The notes under the pieces are model-generated. The model saw nothing but the letters and a program-made list of their open reading frames with translations. It made no database searches and was not told where the DNA came from. The position numbers were made by a program, and so were the translations under genes. From assembly GCF_024679095.1 (NCBI RefSeq), contig NW_026110850.1:941543-1005542 (forward strand): 64,000 nucleotides of DNA, written 5' to 3'. Each line of letters begins with the position of its first letter. The first letter of the stretch is position 1. This DNA comes from Eriocheir sinensis. Taxonomy: Eukaryota; Arthropoda; Malacostraca; Decapoda; Varunidae. Below are positions 1 to 10,282 of this stretch, one piece after another.

Positions 1-45
1 ATTTTTATTTTTATTTTTATTTATTTATTTTTGTTTTTGTTTTTG

Positions 46-110
<65 letters not shown>
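1..110. repeat. A/T microsatellites (ATTTTT)n and (ATT)n
   Basis: Positions 1-50 are runs of ATTTTT/GTTTTT and ATTT; 51-110 is a nearly perfect (ATT)n tract. It could be the A/T-rich tail of a retroelement lying to the left of the window, but no element body is visible to confirm this. Confidence 0.9.
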
Positions 111-600
111 TTCCTTCCTTTTCCCTCCATCGTTTCCTTCCTCTTCCTTCCTTCCTTCCTTATTTTCTTTCTCTTCCCATATTTTTTAAATATTTTTCTC
201 CTCCTCCTCCTCGTCCTCCTCCACCACCTCCTCTTCTTATAAGCTTTTATTATTCTCTCAGCTGTTCCTCATTATCTCTCTCTACCTCATGATATACAAA
301 TCCTGTTTTCCTCGCCTTGCTGTCTTTACCTCACAGTTATTCATCGTTTAGTTCTCTTATAGACTAGCTCATGAAATAGTCGTGACCTATATTTTTGTTC
401 TCTCTTTCTGCATCATTCCTTGGAACGTTATTCATATTATGTCTTCCTTTCTAAATATCCTTCCTTCAATTATTTATCCCATTAACTATCTTATTCTCCT
501 TCCTTCCTTCCTTCTTCCCTCCTTTCTTAATTTGTATCTTTCCTCCTTTTATTTTCCTTAGATTCTTTCATCCTTTCCTTTCTTTAATTTTTTTCTCATT
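111..600. other. pyrimidine-rich non-coding DNA
   Basis: The plus strand is rich in C and T, with short (TTCC)n and (CTC)n runs around 111-160, 200-235 and 500-560. I see no coding frame, RNA gene or recognisable element here; it looks like decayed microsatellite. Confidence 0.6.
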
Positions 601-685
601 TTGACTTATTCGATGTTTTATCTTTTCCCATTATTTCAATCTCTCTTCTCTCTTCTCCGTTTACCGTTTACCGTTGATGATGTTT

Positions 686-711
686 CAGAGCCATGCTGGT
701 GCATGGCTCTG
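686..711. other. perfect 11-bp inverted repeat (hairpin)
   Basis: CAGAGCCATGC at 686-696 is the exact reverse complement of GCATGGCTCTG at 701-711, with TGGT as a four-base loop. It lies in unique-looking DNA just beyond the decayed non-LTR ORF1 fragment. Function is unknown; it could be a chance palindrome or a relic of an element end. Confidence 0.7.
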
Positions 712-944
712 CGACCGTCAACAATTACGATGTTAGCCTCGATAACAATCCCCGATGCACTTATTCAGAACGTCGTAGTGAGTGAGTGAGTCGTGATTGC
801 TTTCATGAATAGCTACTGATGTCCTTTTGATAAAACTTGGCATCATCAAAGTCACTTGGCCGTTATTGGGTTCTGATAAATTATTTCCAACACACTGAAC
901 ATTTAACACACAATTTGTCTTTGAGTACAAACACTAATTAATAG

Positions 945-1830
945 CCATGATCGGTAATGTTACGAATTCTCTCAATTTCGGTTTGAAGTACTACACAACA
1001 CTGGTCATTCACTGAGTGGTTGATTTCAGGCTTCTTGTACCTCACACAATCCTTCAACGCAATCCTTCGATTTGTGATCGTCAGTGCATTTGAAACATTT
1101 TCGGGCGTTTCCATTGCTCTTAACAGTACAGTTGACCTCAAAATGGCCGTATCTCTGGCAATGATAGCATCTAATTGCACGGAATCTGTCTCTTCCTGTT
1201 TATATTCTCCATTCTAATTACAACTTGTCATGACTTTTGTGAGTCAGCTCTCTCACAGTTGGGTCACACCTCAGAATGTAGTGCATTGTGCCGCCAGCTG
1301 CAGGCTTACTAAAAAACAGCTCAATCTTATTCTCAACACCCTCAGTTGTGTGTAAGAACTCATTGCGGTCTAAGATGGACTCTTTATTTTTCCTTGGACT
1401 CCTCATTTTCAACATTGCATATCATTATCTCTGGTTTCATCTTTCCAACACTCTTGGTACTAAGACACCAATTGTTGAGCAGCCTCATCCTTGTGTTCTC
1501 ATTGTCAGAGTTCATGACAATATTACCTCCATTGTGAATCTTGAATCAGTTATGTGAATGCCATTCAATGCCTGGGAGACTTCATCCTTCATCTGTTGCC
1601 TTCTTTTCCTGGTTAGAAGCTTCCACAACAAGAGATTCTTCCTGACTTCCCTGTCTCTCTTCATACCTCAGCCCAACTAAGATTTGCCTTGTCTGCACGA
1701 ACCGCGTCAGCAACTGATCCCAAGCTCCTCCTGCACCTTCTCAGCCCTTGCTTCAACCTCATCGATCCCTAACACTAGATATATCTTTAGATAATTCTTG
1801 GTTGAATTCATCCATTTTACCACAATGCTG
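945..1830 (-). pseudogene. decayed non-LTR retrotransposon ORF1 (Gag-like, zinc knuckles)
   Basis: On the minus strand one frame carries two adjacent zinc knuckles. The first is C-X2-C-X4-H-X4-C (residues C,YH,C,QRYG,H,FEVN,C) at 1128-1169. The second is C-X2-C-X3-H-X4-C at 1059-1097. This paired arrangement is typical of the nucleic-acid-binding ORF1 of Jockey/I-group non-LTR elements. Upstream, in shifted frames, the stretches ILRCDPTVRELTHKSHDKL (about 1218-1275) and LLNNWCLSTKSVGKMKPEI (about 1420-1480) look like the rest of the same protein. Frames are broken by several stops, for example near 1206, and by a stop at 1025-1027 after the second knuckle. No linked reverse transcriptase follows in the expected direction. 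Family assignment is from motif pattern only. Confidence 0.65.
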
Positions 1831-2267
1831 GTAGCCAGAGATGCGTTATAGGCATGGGGTGCAAATGCAGTTAATTTTATGTATATTGCTTAATTCCAGA
1901 CAAATGAGCACTCCATGACACCATTCAGGACACAAGAGCATCAATCCACTTCTCGCCTGTGAAATCCTCACAAACACAAAACTTATGTGTTTTCCTCGAT
2001 CTTAGTCATTTGTACTGGGTGGGGTAGGGTGACATGATCACTTGACAGTAGCCTCTAGTTTTAGGGTTAATTAATTTATTCTACTGGCTCTGTGTGTGAA
2101 TTATATAAATACAACGTATTATTATATTATTTCACAATATTCAATACAACGCCCCTAGCCCTCTCAACTGAACCAAATCAACTTAAATTTCGCTCACTGC
2201 CCACCCCCAATACATTTAACAGACTGAAAACTGGGCCCCACAACATGCTGTGCCCAGGACCCCAAAA
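1831..2267. other. AT-rich intergenic DNA, no gene seen
   Basis: The sequence is AT-rich with no sustained coding frame. Short motifs such as a GGGTGGGGTAGGGTG run near 2018-2032 occur but form no recognisable element. The right part, from about 2160, may belong to the hAT-like end described next. Confidence 0.5.
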
Positions 2268-2284
2268 CTCTAAATCCGGCCCTG
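2268..2284. mobile_element. possible hAT transposon terminus
   Basis: The sequence CTCTAAATCCGGCCCTG reads on the minus strand as CAGGGCCGGATTTAGAG, which resembles terminal inverted repeats of hAT DNA transposons that begin CAGGG and continue with a GGAT core. It abuts a (GT)n run on its outer side. No matching left terminus or transposase frame was found upstream, so this would be one end of a partial or internally lost element. The call is from resemblance of a short motif and is tentative. Confidence 0.35.
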
Positions 2285-2288
2285 TGTG

Positions 2289-2351
<63 letters not shown>
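2283..2351. repeat. (GT)n microsatellite
   Basis: A run of GT dinucleotides with two TTTCT interruptions. It lies directly beyond the 3' end of the minus-strand LINE and just outside the hAT-like terminus. Confidence 0.95.
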
Positions 2352-2610
2352 CTATTAATAATATTAATAATAACAATAATAATAGGTTTATTAACGTAAG
2401 GCAGCCGTCAGGCTGAACATATACAAATTAAATTAAAAATACAAGAAACTAATAGTAAATAGGCTACACTAGAGGGAAGAAGAGGGTGGGGGAGGGTTTG
2501 GGAGAACTAAAAATAGAGACATAAGGGAGAGGGGGGGGTGGTGTGAAGGGGGAACTTAGAGGGGTAGCGGCGAGGTGCTATACTCCACCGCGGCCCTTTG
2601 GGTATGACTG

Positions 2611-3426
2611 TCACTGGGCATTGTTTATCATCCGCACCATCGCGGGCACTGCGCTACGTTTGTAACGGTCGGTACGCGGCGCCCTGAAGGGGTTGAGTTT
2701 GTTGTGGTGTCTGGTGAAGCGGGTGGGAGGAGGCGCGTCGGGGGGCAGAAGGTGGCGAAGGCGAGGATGGTGAAGCAGGGAGATTCCGAATTTTCTGAGG
2801 GCGTCCTGGTGCCTGTCAGAGAGCCTCGGGAGACTCAGGGTGGCCAGGGCATTGTCGTAGGTGCGGTAGTCAGGGCCTAAAATAACCCTGAATGCTCTCT
2901 TTTGAACCCTCTCAAGCTGCTGTTGTTGGGTGATGGTAAGGGACGATGACCACGCCGGGGAGGCATACATTAGCTTTGGCAATATGAATGATGAATAAAT
3001 ACTGCACAGCTCAGCAGCTGGTGCCCCCAGCGTCCTGAGTCTACGCAGCATGTACAGCTTGTAGGCTGCTGCTCTGACGGTGCTAGAGACGTGGAGCTTC
3101 CAGTTGAGCTGGTAGTCCACAGTGATGCCTAGTAGTTTGGTGGACTGGACGACCTGGAAGTGGTGTGAGCCAATAGACAGCAGCGGAGGTGGTACATCTC
3201 TCTTGGACGTGCAAACGTGCAACACCATGGTCTTGGTGTGGTTGATAGTGGCACTGTTGTCAACCGTCCATGCCTGAAGGTTGTCGAGCGACGCTTGAAG
3301 AGGTGCATAGTCAGGATCCCTGTTGTTGACGGGGACGCCCAAGGTGCTGTCGTCAACATATTTCCAGCGATGCGGTGTGTCCATGAGGGCGTTGTTAATG
3401 AGCACCAAGAAGCAAAGCGGACCCAT
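2611..3426 (-). pseudogene. LINE ORF2 C-terminal part: reverse transcriptase palm (YVDD) and thumb
   Basis: This frame begins within the motif B box (GVPQGTKMGPL, 3416-3450). It carries the catalytic YVDD at 3349-3360, followed by the thumb segment with LLGITVDYQLNWKLHVS and SFILPKLMYASPAWSSSL. The C-terminus (LERVQKRAFRVILGPDY and on) matches the usual tail of CR1/Jockey-type proteins. There is no RNase H domain. The frame ends normally at 2611 before the 3' untranslated region, so this third of the protein is intact. It is separated from the upstream palm by the frameshift near 3475. Confidence 0.88.
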
Positions 3427-3457
3427 TTTGGTGCCTTGCGGGACGCCACACGTCAGC

Positions 3458-4927
3458 TCAAGAGGAGTGGAGACCTATTTGCTGGCGTGCGCTGAGGAAA
3501 TCAGTCAGCCACGATATTAAATTAGGGTGAAGCCCCAGCTCAATGGCCTTAGTAATGACAACAGTGTGGTCTACAAGGTCAAAAGCTTTCCTGAAGTCGA
3601 CAAAAGCAAGGGCAAGGGAGGTGTCTCGTTTGTCCAGGTGGCTGTGTATGAAATCTAGAAAGCTGAACAGGCAAAGAATGGTGGAGGAGTGCTTTATGAT
3701 GCCAAATTGTTGGATGTTTATGAGGCTACTAATATCATCATAAGCCCAGTTAAAAATAAAATCTTCACAAATGAGGCTGGGAATGGGCGTGATGGCGATT
3801 GGCCTTAGGTCATTAAGGGACTGTGGGCTGGAAATTTTGGGGATGGGAGTGACAAAGAAAGTTTTCCAGTCGCAAGGGCAAGTGTTTTGTTCAAGTGAAG
3901 CATTTATTATGGAGCAAATGGGGGTGGCAAGTTCAGGGGCAAATTCCTTATAGATTTTGATAGGGAGGTCAGTGGGCGTGGTTGCTCTGTGCGTCCTTAA
4001 TTTCTTTAATTTATTGAAAACGTCAACCTCCTGGACGGAGGGGGGTGGGGAGGGGGATGGTAGGTAAGCGGGGAGGGCGGTGAGATCAAGTTTTGGGAGG
4101 CTTTGACAGATACCCGCGAAATGGGTATTTATCTCCTCGGCCGCCCGGTCAGGTGATAAATGTGAAGTGCAAGGGAAGGAGGGTGAATGTTTGCCGAGTC
4201 CACAAAGAGACCTGACCTTGTGATACCACTGTCTGTTGTTGGCCTGTTTAAGATGGTGTACTTTTTCAGGATAATAGATTGCTCTGGCGGTTTTGATCTC
4301 CCTGATAACTCTGTTCCTGAGCTGTCTGTATCGGGCTGGGTCTGTGTTGTGGGCCCTGTTTCTCTGCGAGATGAGCCTCTTGACGGTGGGGTTGATCCAG
4401 GGGGCATCAGATGGATGGACTGGGAACGTCTTGATGGGGAAGCAGGTGTGATAGGCGCTGGTAATAGTGTGCTGGTATTGCTCCCGTGTGTGGTTGACGT
4501 CTGGCTCATTTGTCATTTCAGTCCAGGGGTGCTGCGTAATCCACTGCCCGAACCGTCTGATGACCGAGTCAGTCAGGGGCCTGAATGACCTGGCGGAAGA
4601 TGACTGAGGCAGTGAGGTGGTGTGAGCCCGTTTCCACAGGACTGACAGGTGTCCGCTGCGTCCCATGGGGGGGAGAGGCTGGGGGGGTGAGTACTGCTGG
4701 CTCAGGTCGGTCATGATGAGGTCGAGAGTAGCTTGTTGGTGAGTGGGGAACCTGACCTGAGTGAGATTCAGTTGGTGCATCGTGTCGTTGACGTCCAGGC
4801 GGTTAAAATCCCCACATATGACCAACTTTGCAGAGGGGAATCTCACTCGAAGCGCGTCAGCTGTGTCGATGATGTGGTCAACCAGCAGCTGTGCAGTGGG
4901 CGCGCGGGGGGGGATGGTATGCCACAC
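3458..4927 (-). pseudogene. LINE ORF2 middle: endonuclease end and reverse transcriptase fingers/palm
   Basis: The frame resumes with the second half of the endonuclease. LVICGDFNRLDV carries the Asp-Asn pair, and TLDLIMTDL follows. The usual terminal Ser-Asp-His reads Ser-Gly-His (codon GGA at 4652-4654), a change at a catalytic aspartate. A linker of about 200 residues precedes the reverse transcriptase fingers (TPIPKISSPQSLNDLRPIAI) and palm motif A (ALAFVDFRKAFDLVDH, catalytic Asp in FVDF). The frame ends at 3458 because of a frameshift near 3475, just before the conserved GVPQGTKMGPL box, which reads in the next frame. Confidence 0.85.
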
Positions 4928-5492
4928 AGTAGATGATGGAGGCAGTGTGGCGAGGATGGCGGGCAGGTGTGACCCTCACCCACAGGGCCTCCACTCCCTC
5001 GGGGGTGTCGACCTGAAGGTATGAAGGAGTGAGGTCGGAGCGGCAATACAGGGCCACTCCCCCTCCCCTCCTATTAGTCCTGAGATGGTGAAATAGTTCA
5101 TAGTCATCGATGTTGCAGATCTCAGGAACTATTTGCCACGCCTCCGTGATGGTCACCACACCAGCACCAGTGGACCTGACCGTCACCATTAGTTCCTCGA
5201 TCTTGTTGCTAAGGGAGGTCACATTGGAGACGAGTAGAGAGGGCAGACTATACCACGCTCGCGGCACCTCAAAATGTTTGTACTCCTTCTCCGCCACTGG
5301 TTTGTTCTGATTCACCCTCGTAACGATGACAGGGATTTTTCTCGCCACTCGTCTGCCTCTCCTTCTGCTTCGATTCCGGAAGAGTTTGGTGTTTTTCAGG
5401 CGTGTAATAACGTCCGGCGGAGGGTGGCCGCTCCCTCGCCTTAGTTTAAGCAAGTCACAAGGGCGGTAGCGATGGGTGGCTGGGGCGCACAT
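4878..5492 (-). pseudogene. LINE ORF2 N-terminal part: AP endonuclease, first half
   Basis: The 204-codon frame holds the start of an exonuclease-endonuclease-phosphatase domain. LLVSNVTSLSNKIEEL matches the N-terminal substrate-binding strand, and VVTITEAWQ supplies the catalytic glutamate. RTNRRGGGVALYCRSDL is the conserved Gly-rich segment that follows. The first 75 residues are basic (RNRSRRRGRRVARK) and probably precede the domain. The frame is lost after VAYHPPPRA because a run of eight C (4906-4913) puts the downstream coding sequence in the next frame; seven C would keep it open. This could be a true mutation or a homopolymer sequencing error. Confidence 0.8.
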
Positions 5493-5660
5493 TATTCAAC
5501 ACTGGCAGCTGCAGCACGCACGCACGAACACACGTATGTCACAGGATGGTCACTGTTGCGTACGTACACTGTTCAGCTTTAGCAGGTGTGGTCCTTGTTA
5601 GTGGAGTGATGAGGGCTTACAGCTACGGAAGGAGTGAAGGGGAAAAGGGGCCAACAGACT

Positions 5661-5687
5661 GACCCCGTGTGTGTGTGTTTGTGTGTG

Positions 5688-5728
<41 letters not shown>

Positions 5729-5744
5729 CTCTATGTGTGTGTGT

Positions 5745-5832
<88 letters not shown>
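5661..5832. repeat. (GT)n microsatellite
   Basis: A GT dinucleotide run with small interruptions (TTTCTCTA, TATG). It sits 5' of the LINE in the LINE's orientation. Apparent reading frames here are repeat artefacts. Confidence 0.95.
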
Positions 5833-5833
<1 letters not shown>

Positions 5834-5848
5834 AGCGCCTGAGCAGCA

Positions 5849-5874
5849 GAGAGAGAGAGAGAAAGAGGCAAGAG

Positions 5875-5951
<77 letters not shown>
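5849..5951. repeat. (GA)n microsatellite
   Basis: A GA dinucleotide run, perfect from about 5877 to 5951, adjacent to the (GT)n run and separated from it by about 15 bases. It is purine-rich on the plus strand. Confidence 0.95.
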
Positions 5952-5952
<1 letters not shown>

Positions 5953-6428
5953 GTTCGACAGAGTGCGGCCTCACCATCATTCTGTGTGTCTTCACGGGCC
6001 GCGCGGTCAAACAGCTCTAGACTCTGGGGGTGCAATCAACTCCAAGGTCCCCAAACGGCCTACTCGAACCGAGGTGATGTGTTGAATCGAGCCCTATGTA
6101 AATACCAGAGAGGAATGGCCCCTACAATCACCGGAACCAAGAGCCTCGGGGTCGCCTTGCCCAGCCAGGGGGCGAGCGGCATCCCTGATCGCCTCGTGGT
6201 ACCGGGAGGAGGAGCCTCGGCAGGGAGAGTGACAGCACACCGATAAAACTCGTAGAGAAATCCGTTGTGCTGCCCAAGGCAGGAAGGTTCAAACCTGCTA
6301 AGAAAGCAGGGCGAGATCTTTTGTCGCCCAGCTCACCCTGGGAAGATGCGCGCGATCTGAGAATTAGAAGCCATGGTCAGAAACCTTCGCTGGTCCGATC
6401 CGTTGTGGTTACCAGCGATCGGCAAGGA

Positions 6429-7394
6429 ATGTGTGGGGAGTCTCCCCCCGCACCTGGCAGCTTTGTGCTGTACGAAAATAACAAAGAGACAGTAAAAACT
6501 GTCAGACTAGTGGGAGGAGATTATGCGCGGCTCAAAGAAGGCGGTAAATTGGTGTGCCTTGCACAGCCCACAGTTCAGTCCGCGTGGGCCGCTGAAGACC
6601 AGGAGCAGCTAAGGCTGCAGACGCAGGTTCTCCTGTATGGTTTCCTGCGCAGTCACTGCCATGACGCTCCCCGGAGGGTGTGCACACCAGCCTGGCTCCT
6701 CACGCGCCTCTTCCAGTGTCACTGTTTGGCAGCCAACGTCACTGTGGCCGAGGTGCTTGCCTCAGCGGTGGCGGGCTGCATAGAAAAGTGCCTCGTCGAG
6801 AAGTACGAGTGCACGTTGATTAACGGCCAGATGTGTGTGTTGGGCATGGGTGTGTATAGCGACTCACCGCTGCACACACTGTGGGCCAGCACGGCAGTGG
6901 TTGTTGAGGACAGAAAGAAACTCAACCATGCACCTACGATGAGGACCAAGAACGCCTTCACGAGGTGTGTCTTGGTTCACCCGCATGAGGCCATGAGCAG
7001 TATTCGACTGTTCACGACTGACGCTGGAGAGAAAGCCACCACTGGGAAGTTTGTGGTGAGGGCGGAGGCCAGGAAGCTGCAGCAGGAATACTGTTGCGGT
7101 TCTCGAGACCTGAATAGGATGGAGTTTGGCCACGTGACGTGCAAAGGGAACCGCGGCATCAACACCGCCCGGCCGCAGTGCAGGATCATGCCTCCGGGTC
7201 GCAAGGCCAAGCAGGAGTACCAGTACGAAAGAGTGGTGCGGCGCCCCAGTCCCCCGCTGACTCGTGACCACCTCGGCGCCGCCATCCAGCGGCGAGGCTT
7301 CAAGCTGCCGCGCAATCAGAAGCTCCACCTCATGAGGAGCGCCAAGCTGCACACCAGCTACTCCAGCGTCAAGGACGGCGAAACATTTCATTAA
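6429..7394 (+). CDS. intronless protein-coding ORF, function unknown
   Basis: From the first in-frame ATG this encodes about 321 residues; the frame is open from 6189 (after TGA 6186-6188) but has no earlier ATG, so a spliced 5' exon or non-AUG start is possible. Codons strongly favour G or C at position three, most clearly in the last 100 codons, unlike the AT-rich or repetitive flanks, and this supports genuine coding. The product is soluble-looking, with no signal peptide or membrane span. Residue numbers from this ATG: a Cys/His-rich patch at about 70-100 (SHCHDAPRRVC and FQCHC), a central segment with KCLVEKYECTLINGQMCVLG, and a basic C-terminus (RRPSPPLTRDHL, RRGFKLPRNQKLHLMRSAKL). I do not recognise the family. 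It could be a host gene or exon, a retrocopy, or a captured viral or transposon gene. It lies between a microsatellite pair and the start of the minisatellite cluster. No promoter or polyadenylation signal is evident. Confidence 0.65.
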   Translation: MCGESPPAPGSFVLYENNKETVKTVRLVGGDYARLKEGGKLVCLAQPTVQSAWAAEDQEQLRLQTQVLLYGFLRSHCHDAPRRVCTPAWLLTRLFQCHCLAANVTVAEVLASAVAGCIEKCLVEKYECTLINGQMCVLGMGVYSDSPLHTLWASTAVVVEDRKKLNHAPTMRTKNAFTRCVLVHPHEAMSSIRLFTTDAGEKATTGKFVVRAEARKLQQEYCCGSRDLNRMEFGHVTCKGNRGINTARPQCRIMPPGRKAKQEYQYERVVRRPSPPLTRDHLGAAIQRRGFKLPRNQKLHLMRSAKLHTSYSSVKDGETFH

Positions 7395-7597
7395 GGTGGG
7401 AAGGGACGCTCGTAAACATGATCTGTATCGATCACTTCCTCGTGAATAGCCTGCGTGCTGGCCTTGATATTTCGGCCGTGTCCACTCAGTGACGGGGTCG
7501 CCTCCACTTCATAACGCAGCGCTGTGGCCTCAGTATTTCGGTAATGGGGATGTCCGTTCCGTCGCGGATGTTGATTTTACGTTGTAAGGATGCTGTT
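7395..7597. other. short unique spacer after the orphan gene
   Basis: About 200 bases with no coding frame. Two weakly similar segments (GCTGGCCTTGATATTTCGG near 7458 and GCTGTGGCCTCAGTATTTCGG near 7521) suggest an old local duplication. No polyadenylation signal is obvious. Confidence 0.5.
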
Positions 7598-10272
7598 TGA
7601 TATGTTTCATTTGCGTCTGATATGTTTCCTTTCTAGATTATGTGTTGTGATATGTTTCCTTGTCATGTAATGTCGTGTGATATGTTTCCTTGCCATGTAA
7701 TGTCGTGTGATATGTTTCCTTGCCATGTAAAGTCGTGTGATATGTTTTATCTTCATATAATGTCGTGTGATATGTTTCCTTGCCATGTAATGTCGTGTGA
7801 TATGTTTCCTTGCCATGTAATGTCGTGTGATATGTTTTATTTTCATATAATGTCGTGTGATATGTTTACTTTACATGTAATGTCGTGTGATATGTTTCCT
7901 TGCCATGTAATGTCGTGTGATATGTTTTACTTTCATGTAATGTCGTGTGATATGTTTCCTTGCCATGTAATGTCGTGTGATATGTTTTATTTTCATATAA
8001 TGTCGTGTGATATGTTTTCTTTTCATGTAATGTCGTGTGATATGTTTTCTTTTCATGTAATGTCGTGTGATATGTTTTCTTTTCATGTAATGTCGTATGA
8101 TATGTTTCCTTGCCATGTAATGTCGTGTGATATGTTTCCTTGCCATGTAATGTCGTGTGATATGTTTTATTTTCATATAATATCGTGTGATATGTTCTCT
8201 TTTCAAGTAATGTCGTGTGATATGTTTTCTTTTCATGTAATGTCGTATGATATGTTTTCTTTTCATGTAATATCGTATGATATGTTTCAGTTCAATGTAA
8301 TGTCGTGAGATATGTTTTATTTCCATGTAATGTCGTGTGATATGTTTTCTTTTCATGTAATGTCGTGTGATATGTTTGACTTTCATGTAATGTCGTGTGA
8401 TATGTTTTCTTTTCATGTAATGTCGTGTGATATGTTTTTTCATGTAATGTCGTGTGATATGTTTTCTTTTCATATAATGTCGTGTGATATGTTTTCTTCA
8501 TGTAATGTCGTGATATGTTTTCTTCATGTAATGTCGTGTGATATGTTTTCTTTTCATATAATGTCGTGTGATATGTTTTTTTTTTCATGTAATGTCGTGT
8601 GATATGTTTTCTTTTCATGTAATGTCGTGTGATATGTTTTCTTTTCATGTAATGTCGTGTGATATGTTTTCTTTTCATATAATGTCGTGTGATATGTTTT
8701 CTTTTCATATAATGTCGTGTGATATGTTTTCTTTTCATATAATGTCGTGTGATATGTTTTCTTTTCATGTAATGTCGTGTGATATGTTTTCTTTTCATAT
8801 AATGTCGTGTGATATGTTTTCTTTCCATATAATGTCATGTGATATGTTTTCTTTTCATATAATGTCGTGTGAGATGTTTTCTTCATATAATGTCGTGATA
8901 TGTTTTCTTCATGTAATGTCGTGTGATATGTTTCTTTTCATATAATGTCGTGTGATATGTTTTCTTTTCATATAACGTCGTGTGATATGTTTTTTTTTTT
9001 CCATATAATGTCGTGTGATATGTTTTCTTTTCATGTAATGTCGTGTGATATGTTTTCTTTTCATGTAATGTCGTGTGATATGTTTTTTTTCCATGTAATG
9101 TCGTGTGATATGTTTTCTTTTCATTTAATGGCGTGTTATGTTTTTCATATAATGTCGTGATATGTTTTCTTTTCATGTAATGTCGTGTGATATGTTTTCA
9201 TGTAATGTCGTGTGATATGTTTTCTTTTCATGTAATGTCGTGTGATATGTTTTCTTTCATATAATGTCGTGATATGTTTTCTTTTCATGTAATGTCGTGT
9301 GATATGTTTTCTTCATGTAATGCCGTGTGATATGTTTTCTTTCATGTAATGTCGTGTGATATGTTTTCTTTTCATGTAATGTCGTGTGATATGTTTTCTT
9401 TTCATGTAATGTCGTGTGATATGTTTTCTTTTCATGTAATGTCGTGTGATATGTTTTCTTCATGTAATGTCGTGTGATATGTTTTTCATGTAATGTCGTG
9501 TGATATGTTTTCTTTTCATGTAATGTCGTGATATGTTTTCTTTTGTAATGTCGTGTGATATGTTTTCTTTTCATGTAAAGTCGTGTGATATGTTTTCTTT
9601 CATGTAATGTCGTGTGATATGTTTTTTCATGTAATGTCGTGTGATATGTTTTCTTTTCATATAATGTCGTGATATGTTTTTTTCATGTAATGCCTTGTGA
9701 TATTTTTTCTTTCATGTAATGTCGTGTGATATGTTTTCTTTCCATGTAATGTTGTGTGATATGTTTTCTTTTCATGTAATGTCTTGTGATATGGTTTTTT
9801 TTCATGTAATGTCGTGTAATATATTTTCTTTTCATGTAATGTCGTGTGATATGTTTCCTTGCCATGTAATGTCGTGTGATATGTTTTGTTTTCATGTAAT
9901 GTCGTGTGATATGTTTTCTTTTCATGTAATGTCGTGTGATATGTTTACTTTACATGTAATGTCGTGTGATATGTTTTACTTTCATGTAATGTCGTGTGAT
10001 ATGTTTTCTTTACATGTAATGTCGTGTGATATGTTTTCTTTTCATATAATGTCGTGTGAAATGTTTTCTTTTCATGTAATGTCATGTGATATGTTTTCTT
10101 TTAATGTAATGTCGTGTGATATGTTTTCTTTTCATGTAATTTCGTGTGATATGTTTTCTTTTCATATAATGTCGTGTGATATGTTTTCTTTTCATATAAT
10201 GTCGTGTGATATGTTTCTTTTAAAGTAATATTGTGTGATATGTTTTATTTCATGTAATGTCGTGATATGGGT
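7598..10272. repeat. 30-bp minisatellite, about 88 copies
   Basis: The unit starts TGTCGTGTGATATGTTTT and continues with CTTTTCATGTAA. From about 7650 to 8430 the units keep an exact 30-bp register, so the plus strand reads a ten-residue repeat (MSCDMFSFHV) and the minus strand another (MKRKHITRHY). After 8430, units of 24-31 bp break the register repeatedly. Variant units differ in the middle: CCTTGCCATG, TATTTTCATA, ACTTTACATG. The open frames on both strands follow from the unit lacking stop codons in two frames and are very unlikely to be genes. Confidence 0.95.
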
Positions 10273-10282
10273 TTCGGAGGGG

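Larger units (their letters stand above)
2352..5560 (-). mobile_element. CR1/Jockey-like LINE, near full length, inactivated
   Basis: The minus-strand coding order is endonuclease (5492 down to about 4640) and then reverse transcriptase (about 4000 to 2900), followed by a 3' region ending in a (TAA)n-like tail at about 2352-2390. An AATAAA-like signal lies just before that tail. The 5' limit is approximate; I set it where the coding frame opens, near 5492-5560. The coding frame is interrupted by a one-base frameshift in a run of eight C at 4906-4913 and by a second frameshift near 3475. The reverse transcriptase motifs are still readable. The domain order (AP-type endonuclease followed by reverse transcriptase, no RNase H seen) fits the CR1/L2/Jockey group; the exact clade is not decided here. 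Confidence 0.85.

Noticed and set aside
7640..8473. Ten-residue repeat proteins (MSCDMFSFHV and MKRKHITRHY)
   Set aside because: Both strands are open in the same place and the frames break when unit length changes. There is no unique sequence at either end.
7598..10272. CRISPR array
   Set aside because: The repeats are head-to-tail with no unique spacers, and the genome context is eukaryotic.
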